DNA of 64,000 bases from Dyadobacter sp. CY326 (lineage in GTDB: Bacteria > Bacteroidota > Bacteroidia > Cytophagales > Spirosomataceae): contig NZ_JAJUXI010000002.1 in assembly GCF_021390515.1 (NCBI RefSeq), positions 806,001 to 870,000 on the forward strand. The letters run 5' to 3'. The translations under genes were made by a program, and so were the position numbers. Positions within the stretch are counted from its first letter, which is position 1. Every line of letters starts with the position of its first letter. Below, one piece after another: positions 53,369-61,363 of the stretch. The notes beneath the pieces are model-generated. The model was not told the origin of the DNA and made no database searches. It saw only the letters and a list, made by a program, of their open reading frames with translations.

Positions 53369-54827
53369 TAAATTTGAGGATACTATACGCCGGAAATTAG
53401 AAAGTATTGAACCTGACTTTCAGGAGAAAGACTGGGCTAACATGCAAAATTATATGCAAGCCCAAAGTCCACCGACTTTCTGGCAACAACATAGTTCATG
53501 GATCGGGTACGCCGCCGCAGCTTCGGTTTCGACGGTGATGGCGTTTATGTATGTAAGCCAGCGCAACCAAAACAATAACTTGACGGCAGATGTAAAAAAT
53601 CTTCAGCACCAGATTGAGGCAATTAAAAACACGCCCGTTGAAAAGACGGACACCGTTTATTTGGTTCAAAAGGCAGGAGAAACCGGTGAGTTGGTTGCTG
53701 TCTCAAAAGCAGATCTGGTTCAACAGGCTGATAATCTGCCCAATGCAAGTCTTGCAAAGCAATCTGCCTCAACGGAACAGCAGCCTGGCAAGAATCTGAT
53801 TGCAGTTCAGTCCAATGCTGTTTTTGCAAAACATGAAAGCACTGTAAATCAAACAAATACAGGCCAAACAGCTGAAACACTCTCACAACGGGTTTCTGAC
53901 ATAACCAGTGAACGTGAACGAACAGCATTGATCACAAATGATCCGTCTATTTCGAATGCTAACAATGTGGCAAAGGAGGTTGGATCGACGCAAGATCAAG
54001 ACAATGCGGCGACCAACGTGCAACTGGATTTGAAGCGGGCTTTGGCATTTAATGCTGGTGGTGCGCAGGCTTATAAAATGAAATATAACCTCGTCAATCG
54101 CATTTCTCATCGCCAGTACAAACAAGCATTAATGGCAAGAAATGCGCAAACAGCAAGCACAGCGCCAACTTCCGGAAAGAAAACGGAGCAGATTGCACAG
54201 GCAGAAAATGTGATTCCAAAACTGAATCTGAAAGTGCCTTATCGCTTTGGCGTGGGTTATTCTAATGATCAGGTCGGCAAAACGAAAAGTGTCACGGGTG
54301 AAGTGCTTGTTTCCAAGAAGTTCTCTATTTCGGCGGGCATAAGCTGGCTCAAAGTGAAGCCGATGGAGTTTTTCAACGAAAAATTATTTAGAGAAAAAAG
54401 CCGTCGTGACTTCCGTGGAGCCCATCCGGGAGAAGTGCCAATTGCCTTTCAGGTTTATAACATTAAAGTCGATCCAACGGTTGTGCAAATTCCGCTGACC
54501 GTTGCATTCCGGAACAGCATCAAAGATAATTGGGCCTATTATGCTTCGGCAGGCACAAACATCACTGTGTCCGCGAAAGAAAAGATTTCGTTTGATTGCA
54601 AAGCGCCAAACTATGAATATTTCACGCAGCATTTCGAAGCAAAAGCCGATGTGCCCGTTGTTAACTCGGTCAACTTTGCCGTGGGCCTTGAAAAAACCTG
54701 GTATCCAATTGTGGTTCAGGCAGAAGGCTATTTATACACTTATTTCAATCAGCTCACCCCTTTAAGTCAAACCACTGGTCCAGGCGTAAAAGTGAAGTTA
54801 ATGTATCAGATAGGAGGAAAAATGTAA
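53358..54827 (+). CDS. Single-pass membrane protein, probable anti-sigma partner with a barrel-like C-terminal domain
   Basis: A 489-residue protein overlapping the ECF sigma gene by 11 bases. Residues 1-45 are cytoplasmic and helical (FEDTIRRKLESIEPDFQEKD), like anti-sigma N-termini. A membrane helix covers about 48-66. A long low-complexity Q/N/T/S-rich stretch runs to about 270. The last 200 residues (VPYRFGVGYSNDQVGKTKSV, EVLVSKKFSISAGISWLKV) have an outer-membrane-protein-like beta pattern ending in LMYQIGGKM. The position argues for a regulator of the sigma factor. The fused extracytoplasmic domain is unusual and could be a sensor. Not a recognised family. Confidence 0.7.
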   Translation: MKTNKFEDTIRRKLESIEPDFQEKDWANMQNYMQAQSPPTFWQQHSSWIGYAAAASVSTVMAFMYVSQRNQNNNLTADVKNLQHQIEAIKNTPVEKTDTVYLVQKAGETGELVAVSKADLVQQADNLPNASLAKQSASTEQQPGKNLIAVQSNAVFAKHESTVNQTNTGQTAETLSQRVSDITSERERTALITNDPSISNANNVAKEVGSTQDQDNAATNVQLDLKRALAFNAGGAQAYKMKYNLVNRISHRQYKQALMARNAQTASTAPTSGKKTEQIAQAENVIPKLNLKVPYRFGVGYSNDQVGKTKSVTGEVLVSKKFSISAGISWLKVKPMEFFNEKLFREKSRRDFRGAHPGEVPIAFQVYNIKVDPTVVQIPLTVAFRNSIKDNWAYYASAGTNITVSAKEKISFDCKAPNYEYFTQHFEAKADVPVVNSVNFAVGLEKTWYPIVVQAEGYLYTYFNQLTPLSQTTGPGVKVKLMYQIGGKM

Positions 54828-54881
54828 TTGGCTGACTCGAACTTTCAGGAATAATAAATAGAATCTTGTTCCTTAAAGTCC

Positions 54882-54889
54882 TATTTTTG
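54882..54889 (+). promoter_or_regulatory. Candidate -7 box for the Ppx/GppA-like gene
   Basis: TATTTTTG, 32 bases before the TTG start at 54922. No good -33 TTTG at 19-21 bases was found. Confidence 0.3.
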
Positions 54890-54921
54890 GCTTTATTTTC
54901 TCCCCTATTACAACCTAGCTT

Positions 54922-55833
54922 TTGAAATTCGCAGCAATCGATATTGGATCCAATGGTGCTCGTATGCAAATATCTTCGGTATTGCATGACGAGGGTGTTT
55001 CCCGGTTTAAGAAAGTAGAATACGTCCGCTTTCCCCTCCGGCTTGGTCATGATGTTTTCACAGAAGGCCGAATCAGTCCCAGCAGTGAGGACCGAATGAT
55101 GAAGCTGATGCTGGCTTACCAGCTGCTTATGGAACTCCACGAAGTCGATGATTATATGGCCTGCTCCACTTCCGCAATGCGGGAAGCAGCGAATGGGTTG
55201 GAAGTTCGCGAGCACATTCAGCAACGCACTGGCATTCATATTCAGATTATTGACGGACAAAAGGAAGCTGAGCTCGTAAACAATGTCGTTGTGAAATCAC
55301 TCGCTGACGGACAATATATTCACATTGATGTCGGCGGCGGAAGCACAGAGCTTAATGTTTATAAAGACAGACAGAAAATTGCTGCAAAGTCATTCAAATT
55401 AGGCTCAGTAAGGCTTTTGGAAGGAAAAGAATCGAAAAATTCCTGGCTAAAAATTCAGGAGTGGATCAATCAATATGTTGATTATACGCTGCCGATTGAA
55501 GCTGTCGGAACGGGTGGTAACATTAATAAGCTGTTCGACTTATCATCCAAATTATCCGAAAGTTCGACAAGCCTTGACGAGATCGAAAGAATGCGTGACT
55601 ACATTGCTTCCTTTACATTGGAAGAGCGCATTAACAAGTTGCAACTTAATCCGGATCGTGCGGATGTAATTGTGCCCGCCGGTGATATATATACTTCAGC
55701 GATGAAATGGGCTGGCGCAACTGTGATCCACGTGCCGGACGTTGGGCTGAAAGACGGAATGCTGCAGTTATTATATGACAGGGCATGCCGCAAAAAAAAG
55801 CCCGAGACAAAGCCCGGGCCTATAAGATCCTAA
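54922..55833 (+). CDS. Ppx/GppA-type phosphatase
   Basis: A 303-residue ASKHA-fold hydrolase acting on polyphosphate or the guanosine pentaphosphate alarmone. The phosphate loops are visible as FAAIDIGSNGARM and YIHIDVGGGSTELNVY, with CSTSAMREAANG between them, all hallmark elements. Only the catalytic domains are present; the C-terminal HD-like extension of E. coli Ppx is absent, as in many short forms. Start is TTG 54922, since an in-frame stop precedes. The tail is rich in Lys/Pro. It is convergent with the carbamoyltransferase cassette. Confidence 0.88.
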   Translation: MKFAAIDIGSNGARMQISSVLHDEGVSRFKKVEYVRFPLRLGHDVFTEGRISPSSEDRMMKLMLAYQLLMELHEVDDYMACSTSAMREAANGLEVREHIQQRTGIHIQIIDGQKEAELVNNVVVKSLADGQYIHIDVGGGSTELNVYKDRQKIAAKSFKLGSVRLLEGKESKNSWLKIQEWINQYVDYTLPIEAVGTGGNINKLFDLSSKLSESSTSLDEIERMRDYIASFTLEERINKLQLNPDRADVIVPAGDIYTSAMKWAGATVIHVPDVGLKDGMLQLLYDRACRKKKPETKPGPIRS

Positions 55834-55840
55834 TATCAGC

Positions 55841-56203
55841 TTACCAAACCTGTTCAAGGTCTTTCGCTGCATATTTGTGATTTCGTTCTACAAAAACTGA
55901 ATCTTTCGCTTCGCGTTTCAGCGCCAACGGATTTTTCTTGCCCAATTTCGCGATGATAGCAACGGGAAACAAGACAACGAAAAATACGATCGATAAAAGT
56001 ATTCGCCCATTGATTGCACCCAAGATCTCGGCGATTTTATACCAGCCTTTTACGATCAGGTCGCCAGCGGCTGGAATTGCAATGCTTAATACGCCAACAA
56101 CGGCGGCGGCAATCAGGAAATATTGTGATTTGAAAACAAAAAATAGAACGACCAGTCCGGTAACGATGACCAATTGTGCTTTGGCCTTATCAGATTCACT
56201 CAT
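55841..56203 (-). CDS. SxtJ-like membrane protein
   Basis: A 120-residue protein from ATG 56203 with three hydrophobic segments (LVIVTGLVVLFFVFKSQYFL, AAAVVGVLSIAIPAAGDLIV, ILLSIVFFVVLFPVAIIAKL) and a basic C-terminal tail ending KKNPLALKREAKDSVFVERN. It resembles the small SxtJ-type membrane proteins found beside NodU-family carbamoyltransferases. The role is unknown; it may help present substrate at the membrane. It is the last gene of the four-gene cassette, 93 bases after the DUF5989 gene. Confidence 0.75.
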   Translation of the reverse strand: MSESDKAKAQLVIVTGLVVLFFVFKSQYFLIAAAVVGVLSIAIPAAGDLIVKGWYKIAEILGAINGRILLSIVFFVVLFPVAIIAKLGKKNPLALKREAKDSVFVERNHKYAAKDLEQVW

Positions 56204-56296
56204 TTGAATAATTGGAAGATTGTAAATGCAGTGGTTCGAAACCAAGTAATCAATTCAAAACCACTGCAAAAGCTAAAAATCTAGTTGCTGATCAGA

Positions 56297-56446
56297 CTAG
56301 AATAATGTGTAAATAAATGGAGCAACCGCTGAGCCTCCTCCGATTACAATAAGCACACCAATCAGGAGCAACACAACAATTACAGGAGCTAACCACCATT
56401 TTTTCCGCTCTTTCATAAAGGCAAACAAGTCTGTCAAGAAATCCAT
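56297..56446 (-). CDS. DUF5989-like small membrane protein
   Basis: A 49-residue protein (MDFLTDLFAFMKERKKWWLA, ending GSAVAPFIYTLF). The pattern of an aromatic N-terminus, a charged R-K-K-x-W motif, one membrane helix and the SAVAPFIYT end fits the DUF5989 family. This family often lies next to carbamoyltransferase genes. ATG 56446 is chosen over an earlier in-frame ATG at 56482, which adds a tail without family match. Function is not known. Confidence 0.8.
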   Translation of the reverse strand: MDFLTDLFAFMKERKKWWLAPVIVVLLLIGVLIVIGGGSAVAPFIYTLF

Positions 56447-56487
56447 TGTATTCGTTTTTTTAAGTCTAAAAAAATATTTCAATAATT

Positions 56488-57633
56488 TTATTTGTATTCT
56501 GCAAGTGCATTTTGTGGCCTTTTCATAGCATCCACCAATCGTTCAGCAATAAGCTTATTCAATGTCGCGCTGCCGTGTCCGTCGTTCTTTCCTACAACAC
56601 GCTCTTTTTCAGGAATCTTTGCAACACCATCATTAATTCCAACCACCGTAACGCCTTTTGATCGCAAATATTCTTCAACAGGTTTAGTATAACCGGCACT
56701 CTTGTCAAGTTGAAATAGAAATGGAATAAACACCGCATACATTTTCGCACCAGTTTTATCTCTGTAATCGATCATTTTTGAAAGATCGCGAAGGTGGGCA
56801 TTAAGCACTGTTGTGTCGGTGTAAGCAGTTTGTACGAATTTCTCGAACGTGCTGAAACCGGTGTGGGGAAGTTGCCAGTAAATGAAGTTTGGCAAATAAA
56901 AACGCTTGACCAATGTGGTCATCGGGCCTTTCAAATCGGCATATGGCTCTGCACCCGAAAGCGATAAGCCCTTTTCGCGGCCGACTTTCTCAATGTCATT
57001 CGGAAAATACTCCAACACAATGACGTCCGGCTTGACAGGAAATGATTCGAGCCTTTTTGCCTCGTCGCGTGTGTCTGCGCCAGACATTCCAAGATTGTAA
57101 ACAGAATATTTATCTGCGCCAAGTGAAGTTTCTAATTGATTGGAAAAGCGATCATTAACATCTTCTAATCCATGTCCTGCTGCAAAGGAATCTCCAATAA
57201 CCAGGATTTGTTTCTTACCGTCGGCTTTCGTGATTTCTTTATCGTGATAACCAAGGGAATTGATCGGTTTCCAGTATTTCTCCCACCAGATTTGCGATGC
57301 TTTGGAAAGCACGCCTTCATGGCTTTGCGGAATGTACATGAAAACGACTTCAAGAAGGACGAGCGTCACGATTAATGGAACCGTAATGGTGACAATGTTT
57401 GCAAGAATTCCCTTCGCTTTGCTTTTTACAACTCCATAATAGAAAATTCTCAGGACTTCAATGATGAACAGAAACCAGAATGCAAACTTAGCGAGTCGAA
57501 CATACCAACTGTCTGCCTGGGGAAATCCGGGATATTCGAACTTGATGTAAAATCTGTCAGGATAAAACAAGAAAACGAAAAGCAGTGCAAGAAATAATAA
57601 GCGGATTACGCTTGTGACTATTTTAGACGTCAT
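56488..57633 (-). CDS. Membrane-anchored SGNH hydrolase-like protein
   Basis: A 381-residue protein with three N-terminal hydrophobic segments (about 10-28, 45-62 and 80-100) followed by an extracytoplasmic SGNH domain. VIGDSFAAGHG near 146-155 holds the block-I serine, YNLGMSGADT follows with the glycine block, and YFPNDIEK the Asn block. Block V (DGHGSATLN) gives the Asp-His pair. The family removes or transfers acyl groups on sugars. It lies between the carbamoyltransferase and DUF5989 genes, so it probably acts on the same glycan or glycolipid. Confidence 0.88.
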   Translation of the reverse strand: MTSKIVTSVIRLLFLALLFVFLFYPDRFYIKFEYPGFPQADSWYVRLAKFAFWFLFIIEVLRIFYYGVVKSKAKGILANIVTITVPLIVTLVLLEVVFMYIPQSHEGVLSKASQIWWEKYWKPINSLGYHDKEITKADGKKQILVIGDSFAAGHGLEDVNDRFSNQLETSLGADKYSVYNLGMSGADTRDEAKRLESFPVKPDVIVLEYFPNDIEKVGREKGLSLSGAEPYADLKGPMTTLVKRFYLPNFIYWQLPHTGFSTFEKFVQTAYTDTTVLNAHLRDLSKMIDYRDKTGAKMYAVFIPFLFQLDKSAGYTKPVEEYLRSKGVTVVGINDGVAKIPEKERVVGKNDGHGSATLNKLIAERLVDAMKRPQNALAEYK

Positions 57634-57656
57634 TGTGTGTTACTGAAATTCGGCCA

Positions 57657-59519
57657 TTAATCGAGTACAAATTCTTCTTTCCAATTGTCCTTCTCCAACC
57701 ATTCAGGCTGTTGCTTTTTATCAAAAATGAAATTACCAACAACCAGATAGTCCATTTCCGTACGCATGAAGCAACGGTAAGCATCGTTTGGCGTACAAAC
57801 GATCGGTTCCCCGCGGACGTTGAAACTTGTATTAACGATAACGGCATAACCAGTAAGCGCCTTGAAAGCGTCAATCAGCTCATAATAACGCGGATTGGTT
57901 TCTTTGTGGACTGTCTGGATGCGTGCAGAATAGTCAATATGCGTAATTGAAGGAAGGTCGGAACGTTCGAAGTAAAGCTTTTCACGGAGGTCCATTGCGC
58001 CGTAATTGGCAGGAACCGGCTTGCGGCGTCCTTCTGCAACGGGGTGCACCAAAAGCATATATGGCGAAATTCCCTCGTAATCGAAATATGCTGCACAATC
58101 TTCCGCCAAAACAGAGGGTGCAAACGGACGGAATGACTCGCGATATTTAATTTTCAGGTTAAGCTTTTTCTGCATTTCCGCATTTCTTGGATCACCAAGA
58201 ATGCTTCGGCCACCCAGTGCGCGCGGCCCAAACTCCATGCGACCCTGAATCCAGCCCACCACATTTCCTTCGGAAAGTAGCTTTGCTGCATCAACGGATA
58301 GTTCTTTGAAATTATCGTAATGCGTGTAAACGGCTTTGTATTTTTTTGCTGTCAGCGCAACATCCAGATCGGAGAAAGTTGGTCCGAGATACGAACCTCG
58401 CATTGCGTCGGCTTTCCAGGTTATATTTCTTTCTTGCCCGAAGAAAATGTGATATGCCGCCTGGGCTGCGCCAAGCGCGCCACCCGCGTCACCCGCGGCA
58501 GGTTGAATGAAAATGTCTTTGAATATATTGGCTTTCTGCAACTTACCATTGGAAACACAGTTCAGCGCAACGCCGCCAGCCATGCAGAGATAATCTGCTC
58601 CTGTAAGACGTTTCGCTTCTTTGGCCATCCTGATCACCGCTTCTTCGGTAATGTTCTGAATTGCCAGACCCAGGTTGCAATGAACGGGTTCAAGCGGATC
58701 TTCCGGTCTTCTTGTTTTAAAACCGAAAAGTGCTTCCCATTTGCTTTCATTGACCATTTTCAGGCCTGTTGCGTAATCAAAATATTCCTGATCAAGCCAT
58801 ACGGAGCCGTCTTCTTTTAATTCAACAAGTTCTTTGAGAATGATGTCCTCGTACTTTTTAATATCGGGTGAAGTTGGGTTGCCATAAGGAGCGAGGCCCA
58901 TCAATTTGTATTCTCCTGAATTTACCCGAAAACCCAGAAAATATGTAAATGCAGAATATAGAAGCCCTAATGAATGTGGGAAACGCAGCTCTTTGAGAAT
59001 GCTAATGTCTTTTCCTTCGCCCAAACAAATAGACGCAGTTGCCCACTCGCCTACGCCATCGATAGTAAGAATGGCCGATTTTTCAAATGGAGATGGATAA
59101 TATGCGCTTGCGGCATGGGAAAGGTGATGTTCCGGGAATAACAGCTTAACTTTTTTCTTCTTGTCATAACCCAGTTTAACGAGCTCTTCATTGATCAAAC
59201 GCTTTAAAAACATCTTCTCTTTGATCCAGACAGGCATTGCAGTGAGAAATGACCTGACTCCTTTCGGGGCGAACGCATAATATGTTTCAAGGAGTCTTTC
59301 GAATTTCAGCAGCGGTTTGTCATAAAAGACAATTGCATCTAATTCATTGATTGTAAGTCCGCCGTATTCGAGGCAAAATGCGACTGCATTGGACGGAAAA
59401 CCGGGGTCGTGCTTTTTTCTTGTAAAGCGCTCTTCCTGAGCGGCTGCAACAATTTCTCCGTTATCAATAAGAGCTGCTGCTGAATCGTGGTAGAAAGCTG
59501 AAATACCTAAAATTTTCAT
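57657..59519 (-). CDS. NodU/CmcH-family carbamoyltransferase
   Basis: A 620-residue enzyme using carbamoyl phosphate and ATP to carbamoylate a hydroxyl of a sugar or small molecule. The N-terminal ASKHA-like domain begins MKILGISAFYHDSAAALI and contains the HHLSHAASAYYPS metal-histidine motif near 130. AGGVALNCVSNGKL and the later FGPRALGGRSILGDPRN belong to the YrdC-like C-terminal half. The whole family length is present and intact. It is the first gene of a cassette with SGNH, DUF5989 and SxtJ-like genes. The acceptor is not predictable; surface glycans or Nod-factor-like lipids are precedents. Confidence 0.93.
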   Translation of the reverse strand: MKILGISAFYHDSAAALIDNGEIVAAAQEERFTRKKHDPGFPSNAVAFCLEYGGLTINELDAIVFYDKPLLKFERLLETYYAFAPKGVRSFLTAMPVWIKEKMFLKRLINEELVKLGYDKKKKVKLLFPEHHLSHAASAYYPSPFEKSAILTIDGVGEWATASICLGEGKDISILKELRFPHSLGLLYSAFTYFLGFRVNSGEYKLMGLAPYGNPTSPDIKKYEDIILKELVELKEDGSVWLDQEYFDYATGLKMVNESKWEALFGFKTRRPEDPLEPVHCNLGLAIQNITEEAVIRMAKEAKRLTGADYLCMAGGVALNCVSNGKLQKANIFKDIFIQPAAGDAGGALGAAQAAYHIFFGQERNITWKADAMRGSYLGPTFSDLDVALTAKKYKAVYTHYDNFKELSVDAAKLLSEGNVVGWIQGRMEFGPRALGGRSILGDPRNAEMQKKLNLKIKYRESFRPFAPSVLAEDCAAYFDYEGISPYMLLVHPVAEGRRKPVPANYGAMDLREKLYFERSDLPSITHIDYSARIQTVHKETNPRYYELIDAFKALTGYAVIVNTSFNVRGEPIVCTPNDAYRCFMRTEMDYLVVGNFIFDKKQQPEWLEKDNWKEEFVLD

Positions 59520-59668
59520 TTACCTAATTATAATTACCATTACGAAAAATCTTACGGAGGCATTTATACAAGACGGCAATAGTGTGTTGCTCTCAATAAA
59601 TTTCCCATAACACTGATTATTAGCTATATATAGAAATATGAATGTATTTCCCTTGCTCAAATCGACCG

Positions 59669-59676
59669 CAAAGCTA
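59669..59676 (-). promoter_or_regulatory. Candidate -7 box for the carbamoyltransferase cassette
   Basis: Minus-strand TAGCTTTG, a full TAnnTTTG match, in the 228-base gap before the carbamoyltransferase gene. It would give a leader of about 140 bases. No clear -33 TTTG. Confidence 0.35.
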
Positions 59677-59747
59677 GCACAAGTTTAGGTATTATACATA
59701 TCTACGTAAAAGAGATGAAAAGAGATCAATTAAACGGCGTGGGTATT

Positions 59748-60785
59748 TCAACGGAATATTCCCTGTGAAATTACATAATTGGAAAGTTCCTTCGCAAAAT
59801 ACTGGGCGCCTGCTTCACTCAAATGACACACATCGCAAAACATGGTAGAGTCCCTTGGCAAAGCCTGTGCCATATCAAAAAAATAGGTTTTATGCGCGTG
59901 CTGGACTTTCATGAGCATTTCATTGTGTGTCAGGATGCCTCGCCTTACGTGCTCCGGCTCACCCCAGGTTGTGACCGGTGACGTGACATAGCAAGGCGTA
60001 AAATACTTTTTGTCATCAGAACCACCCGTGAGCTTTACGCCATCGGGAAAATAGGAAGCATACTTTACCAGGAGCAACGGATCATGTTTTTGGCTGGCAA
60101 GGCTGGCTATATCCTTAATGTTGTTATAATACGTGGAAGCCGTTTTAATGTCTTTTCCAAAACGAGCATAATTGGGATCCACCTGATCATTACTGATATA
60201 TAATCTGTTGCTTACTTTGTCCCGCACACTCCTGTAAAGCAAATGAATGGCATAGGGCATTATCGTAATGTTCATTTCTGGATGGCTGACCAGCAAACTG
60301 ATCTCGTCATACCATTTGATGTGCCCGTAATCACCTCGGAATCTGTCAGCTGTAATATTGTTAGCCCGGTTCTCGTTGATGGCCTCGTAATAAATCACCA
60401 GATCAAATTTTTGATGTCTTAACAATTTGTATTTGATCAAATTGTCGAGCGAATTGTGACCTGGCATTGCCACATTGTAAAAATTAAACTTCCTGATTTC
60501 CGGATAAGCTCTCTGAAAAAGTGTGTCCAGCCGCATTTCCAATCTTGACCAATGCGTGTTAACCACTGAGCCGCCAAGAATCAAAATATTCCGGGTGTCT
60601 GCCCCACGTTCCATCCTGGCTTCTTCAATGGACTGCATGAATGGATAATATTTTTTTTCAAGATACTGCGCCGGACGCAAGAACGGATATCCGAAGCAAA
60701 CGAGCGAAACTCTGAAAATCAACTCCGAAAAGATCAACAACAATCCAATGAACGACAACGAAAGCACTAATTTCCTACACAACAT
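59748..60785 (-). CDS. Second SGNH-like membrane-anchored or exported protein
   Basis: A 345-residue protein with an N-terminal hydrophobic segment (LVLSLSFIGLLLIFSELIF), either an anchor or signal. ILILGGSVVNTHW replaces the GDS block with GGS, still a possible nucleophile serine. YNVAMPGHNSLDN carries the glycine block, YYEAINE holds an Asn, and DVCHLSEAGAQ gives the D-x-x-H pair. This fits the SGNH hydrolase superfamily. It lies upstream of the carbamoyltransferase cassette on the same strand with a 228-base gap, so it may be regulated separately. Substrate unknown. Confidence 0.75.
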   Translation of the reverse strand: MLCRKLVLSLSFIGLLLIFSELIFRVSLVCFGYPFLRPAQYLEKKYYPFMQSIEEARMERGADTRNILILGGSVVNTHWSRLEMRLDTLFQRAYPEIRKFNFYNVAMPGHNSLDNLIKYKLLRHQKFDLVIYYEAINENRANNITADRFRGDYGHIKWYDEISLLVSHPEMNITIMPYAIHLLYRSVRDKVSNRLYISNDQVDPNYARFGKDIKTASTYYNNIKDIASLASQKHDPLLLVKYASYFPDGVKLTGGSDDKKYFTPCYVTSPVTTWGEPEHVRRGILTHNEMLMKVQHAHKTYFFDMAQALPRDSTMFCDVCHLSEAGAQYFAKELSNYVISQGIFR

Positions 60786-60901
60786 GCCAAGACATTCTAA
60801 CCAAACCGACAGTATAGTTATGAAAAATCTCTAAATAGTCAAATATTTTTGTAGAAAACTTTCAAATATATCTAAAACTAGTACTAACATGCTGTGCACT
60901 T

Positions 60902-61288
60902 CTACACCAGAATTTTGGTCGGTTTCAAATCCTCGTCAAGAGCGACGAAGGTGAAAATGCCGGTAACCGCTTTCTCGCGGCCTTCTTCGTACATTTTTTC
61001 AACAAATATATCTACACGAACTTTCATGCTCGTGTTGCCAACCGTTTCCACTCTTCCTACCAATTCAATGATGGTTCCGGCTGCAATCGGGTGCGTAAAA
61101 TCAATGCGGTCGGAAGAGACGGTTACGCAGCGTAACCGCGAAAAACGTGTGGCAGCAATGAATGCGACTTCGTCCATCATTGACAGGGCTGTTCCGCCAA
61201 AAAGTGTGTCGTAGTGGTTGGTGTTGTTGGGGAAAACCGTTTTGAAAACACGGGCTTCGGAGGCGGTAATTTTTTCTTCTAATGTCAA
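60902..61288 (-). CDS. Hotdog-fold acyl-CoA thioesterase
   Basis: A 128-residue YciA/BACH-like protein. VFPNNTNHYDTLFGGTALSMM and DEVAFIAATRFSR form the hotdog core with the catalytic-region Asn, Asp and Gly residues. VTVSSDRIDFTHPIAAGTII follows and the C-terminus ends in FTFVALDEDLKP. It hydrolyses acyl-CoA to free acid and CoA. It lies downstream of metE on the same strand but a strong terminator separates them, so it probably has its own promoter or relies on read-through. Confidence 0.9.
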   Translation of the reverse strand: MTLEEKITASEARVFKTVFPNNTNHYDTLFGGTALSMMDEVAFIAATRFSRLRCVTVSSDRIDFTHPIAAGTIIELVGRVETVGNTSMKVRVDIFVEKMYEEGREKAVTGIFTFVALDEDLKPTKILV

Positions 61289-61315
61289 AATTGTACGTTT
61301 TTAGTCAGGCAAATG

Positions 61316-61350
61316 TAAAAAAAGAGTCAGGAATTGTGGTTCCTGACTCT
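61316..61350 (-). terminator. Intrinsic terminator of metE
   Basis: AGAGTCAGGAA (61323-61333) pairs perfectly with TTCCTGACTCT (61340-61350) around a six-base loop. On the minus strand a run of T (61317-61323 as A on plus) follows. It starts 14 bases after the metE stop. Confidence 0.95.
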
Positions 61351-61363
61351 CTCTTATCATGAT

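Noticed and set aside
54754-55260. A 168-residue minus-strand frame over the sigma-partner end and the Ppx gene
   Set aside because: Overlaps two real genes in antisense, with no family features.
55790-55833. GC-rich AAGCCCG repeat at the end of the Ppx-like gene resembling a terminator
   Set aside because: The two copies are direct repeats, so no stable stem forms, and it is still coding.
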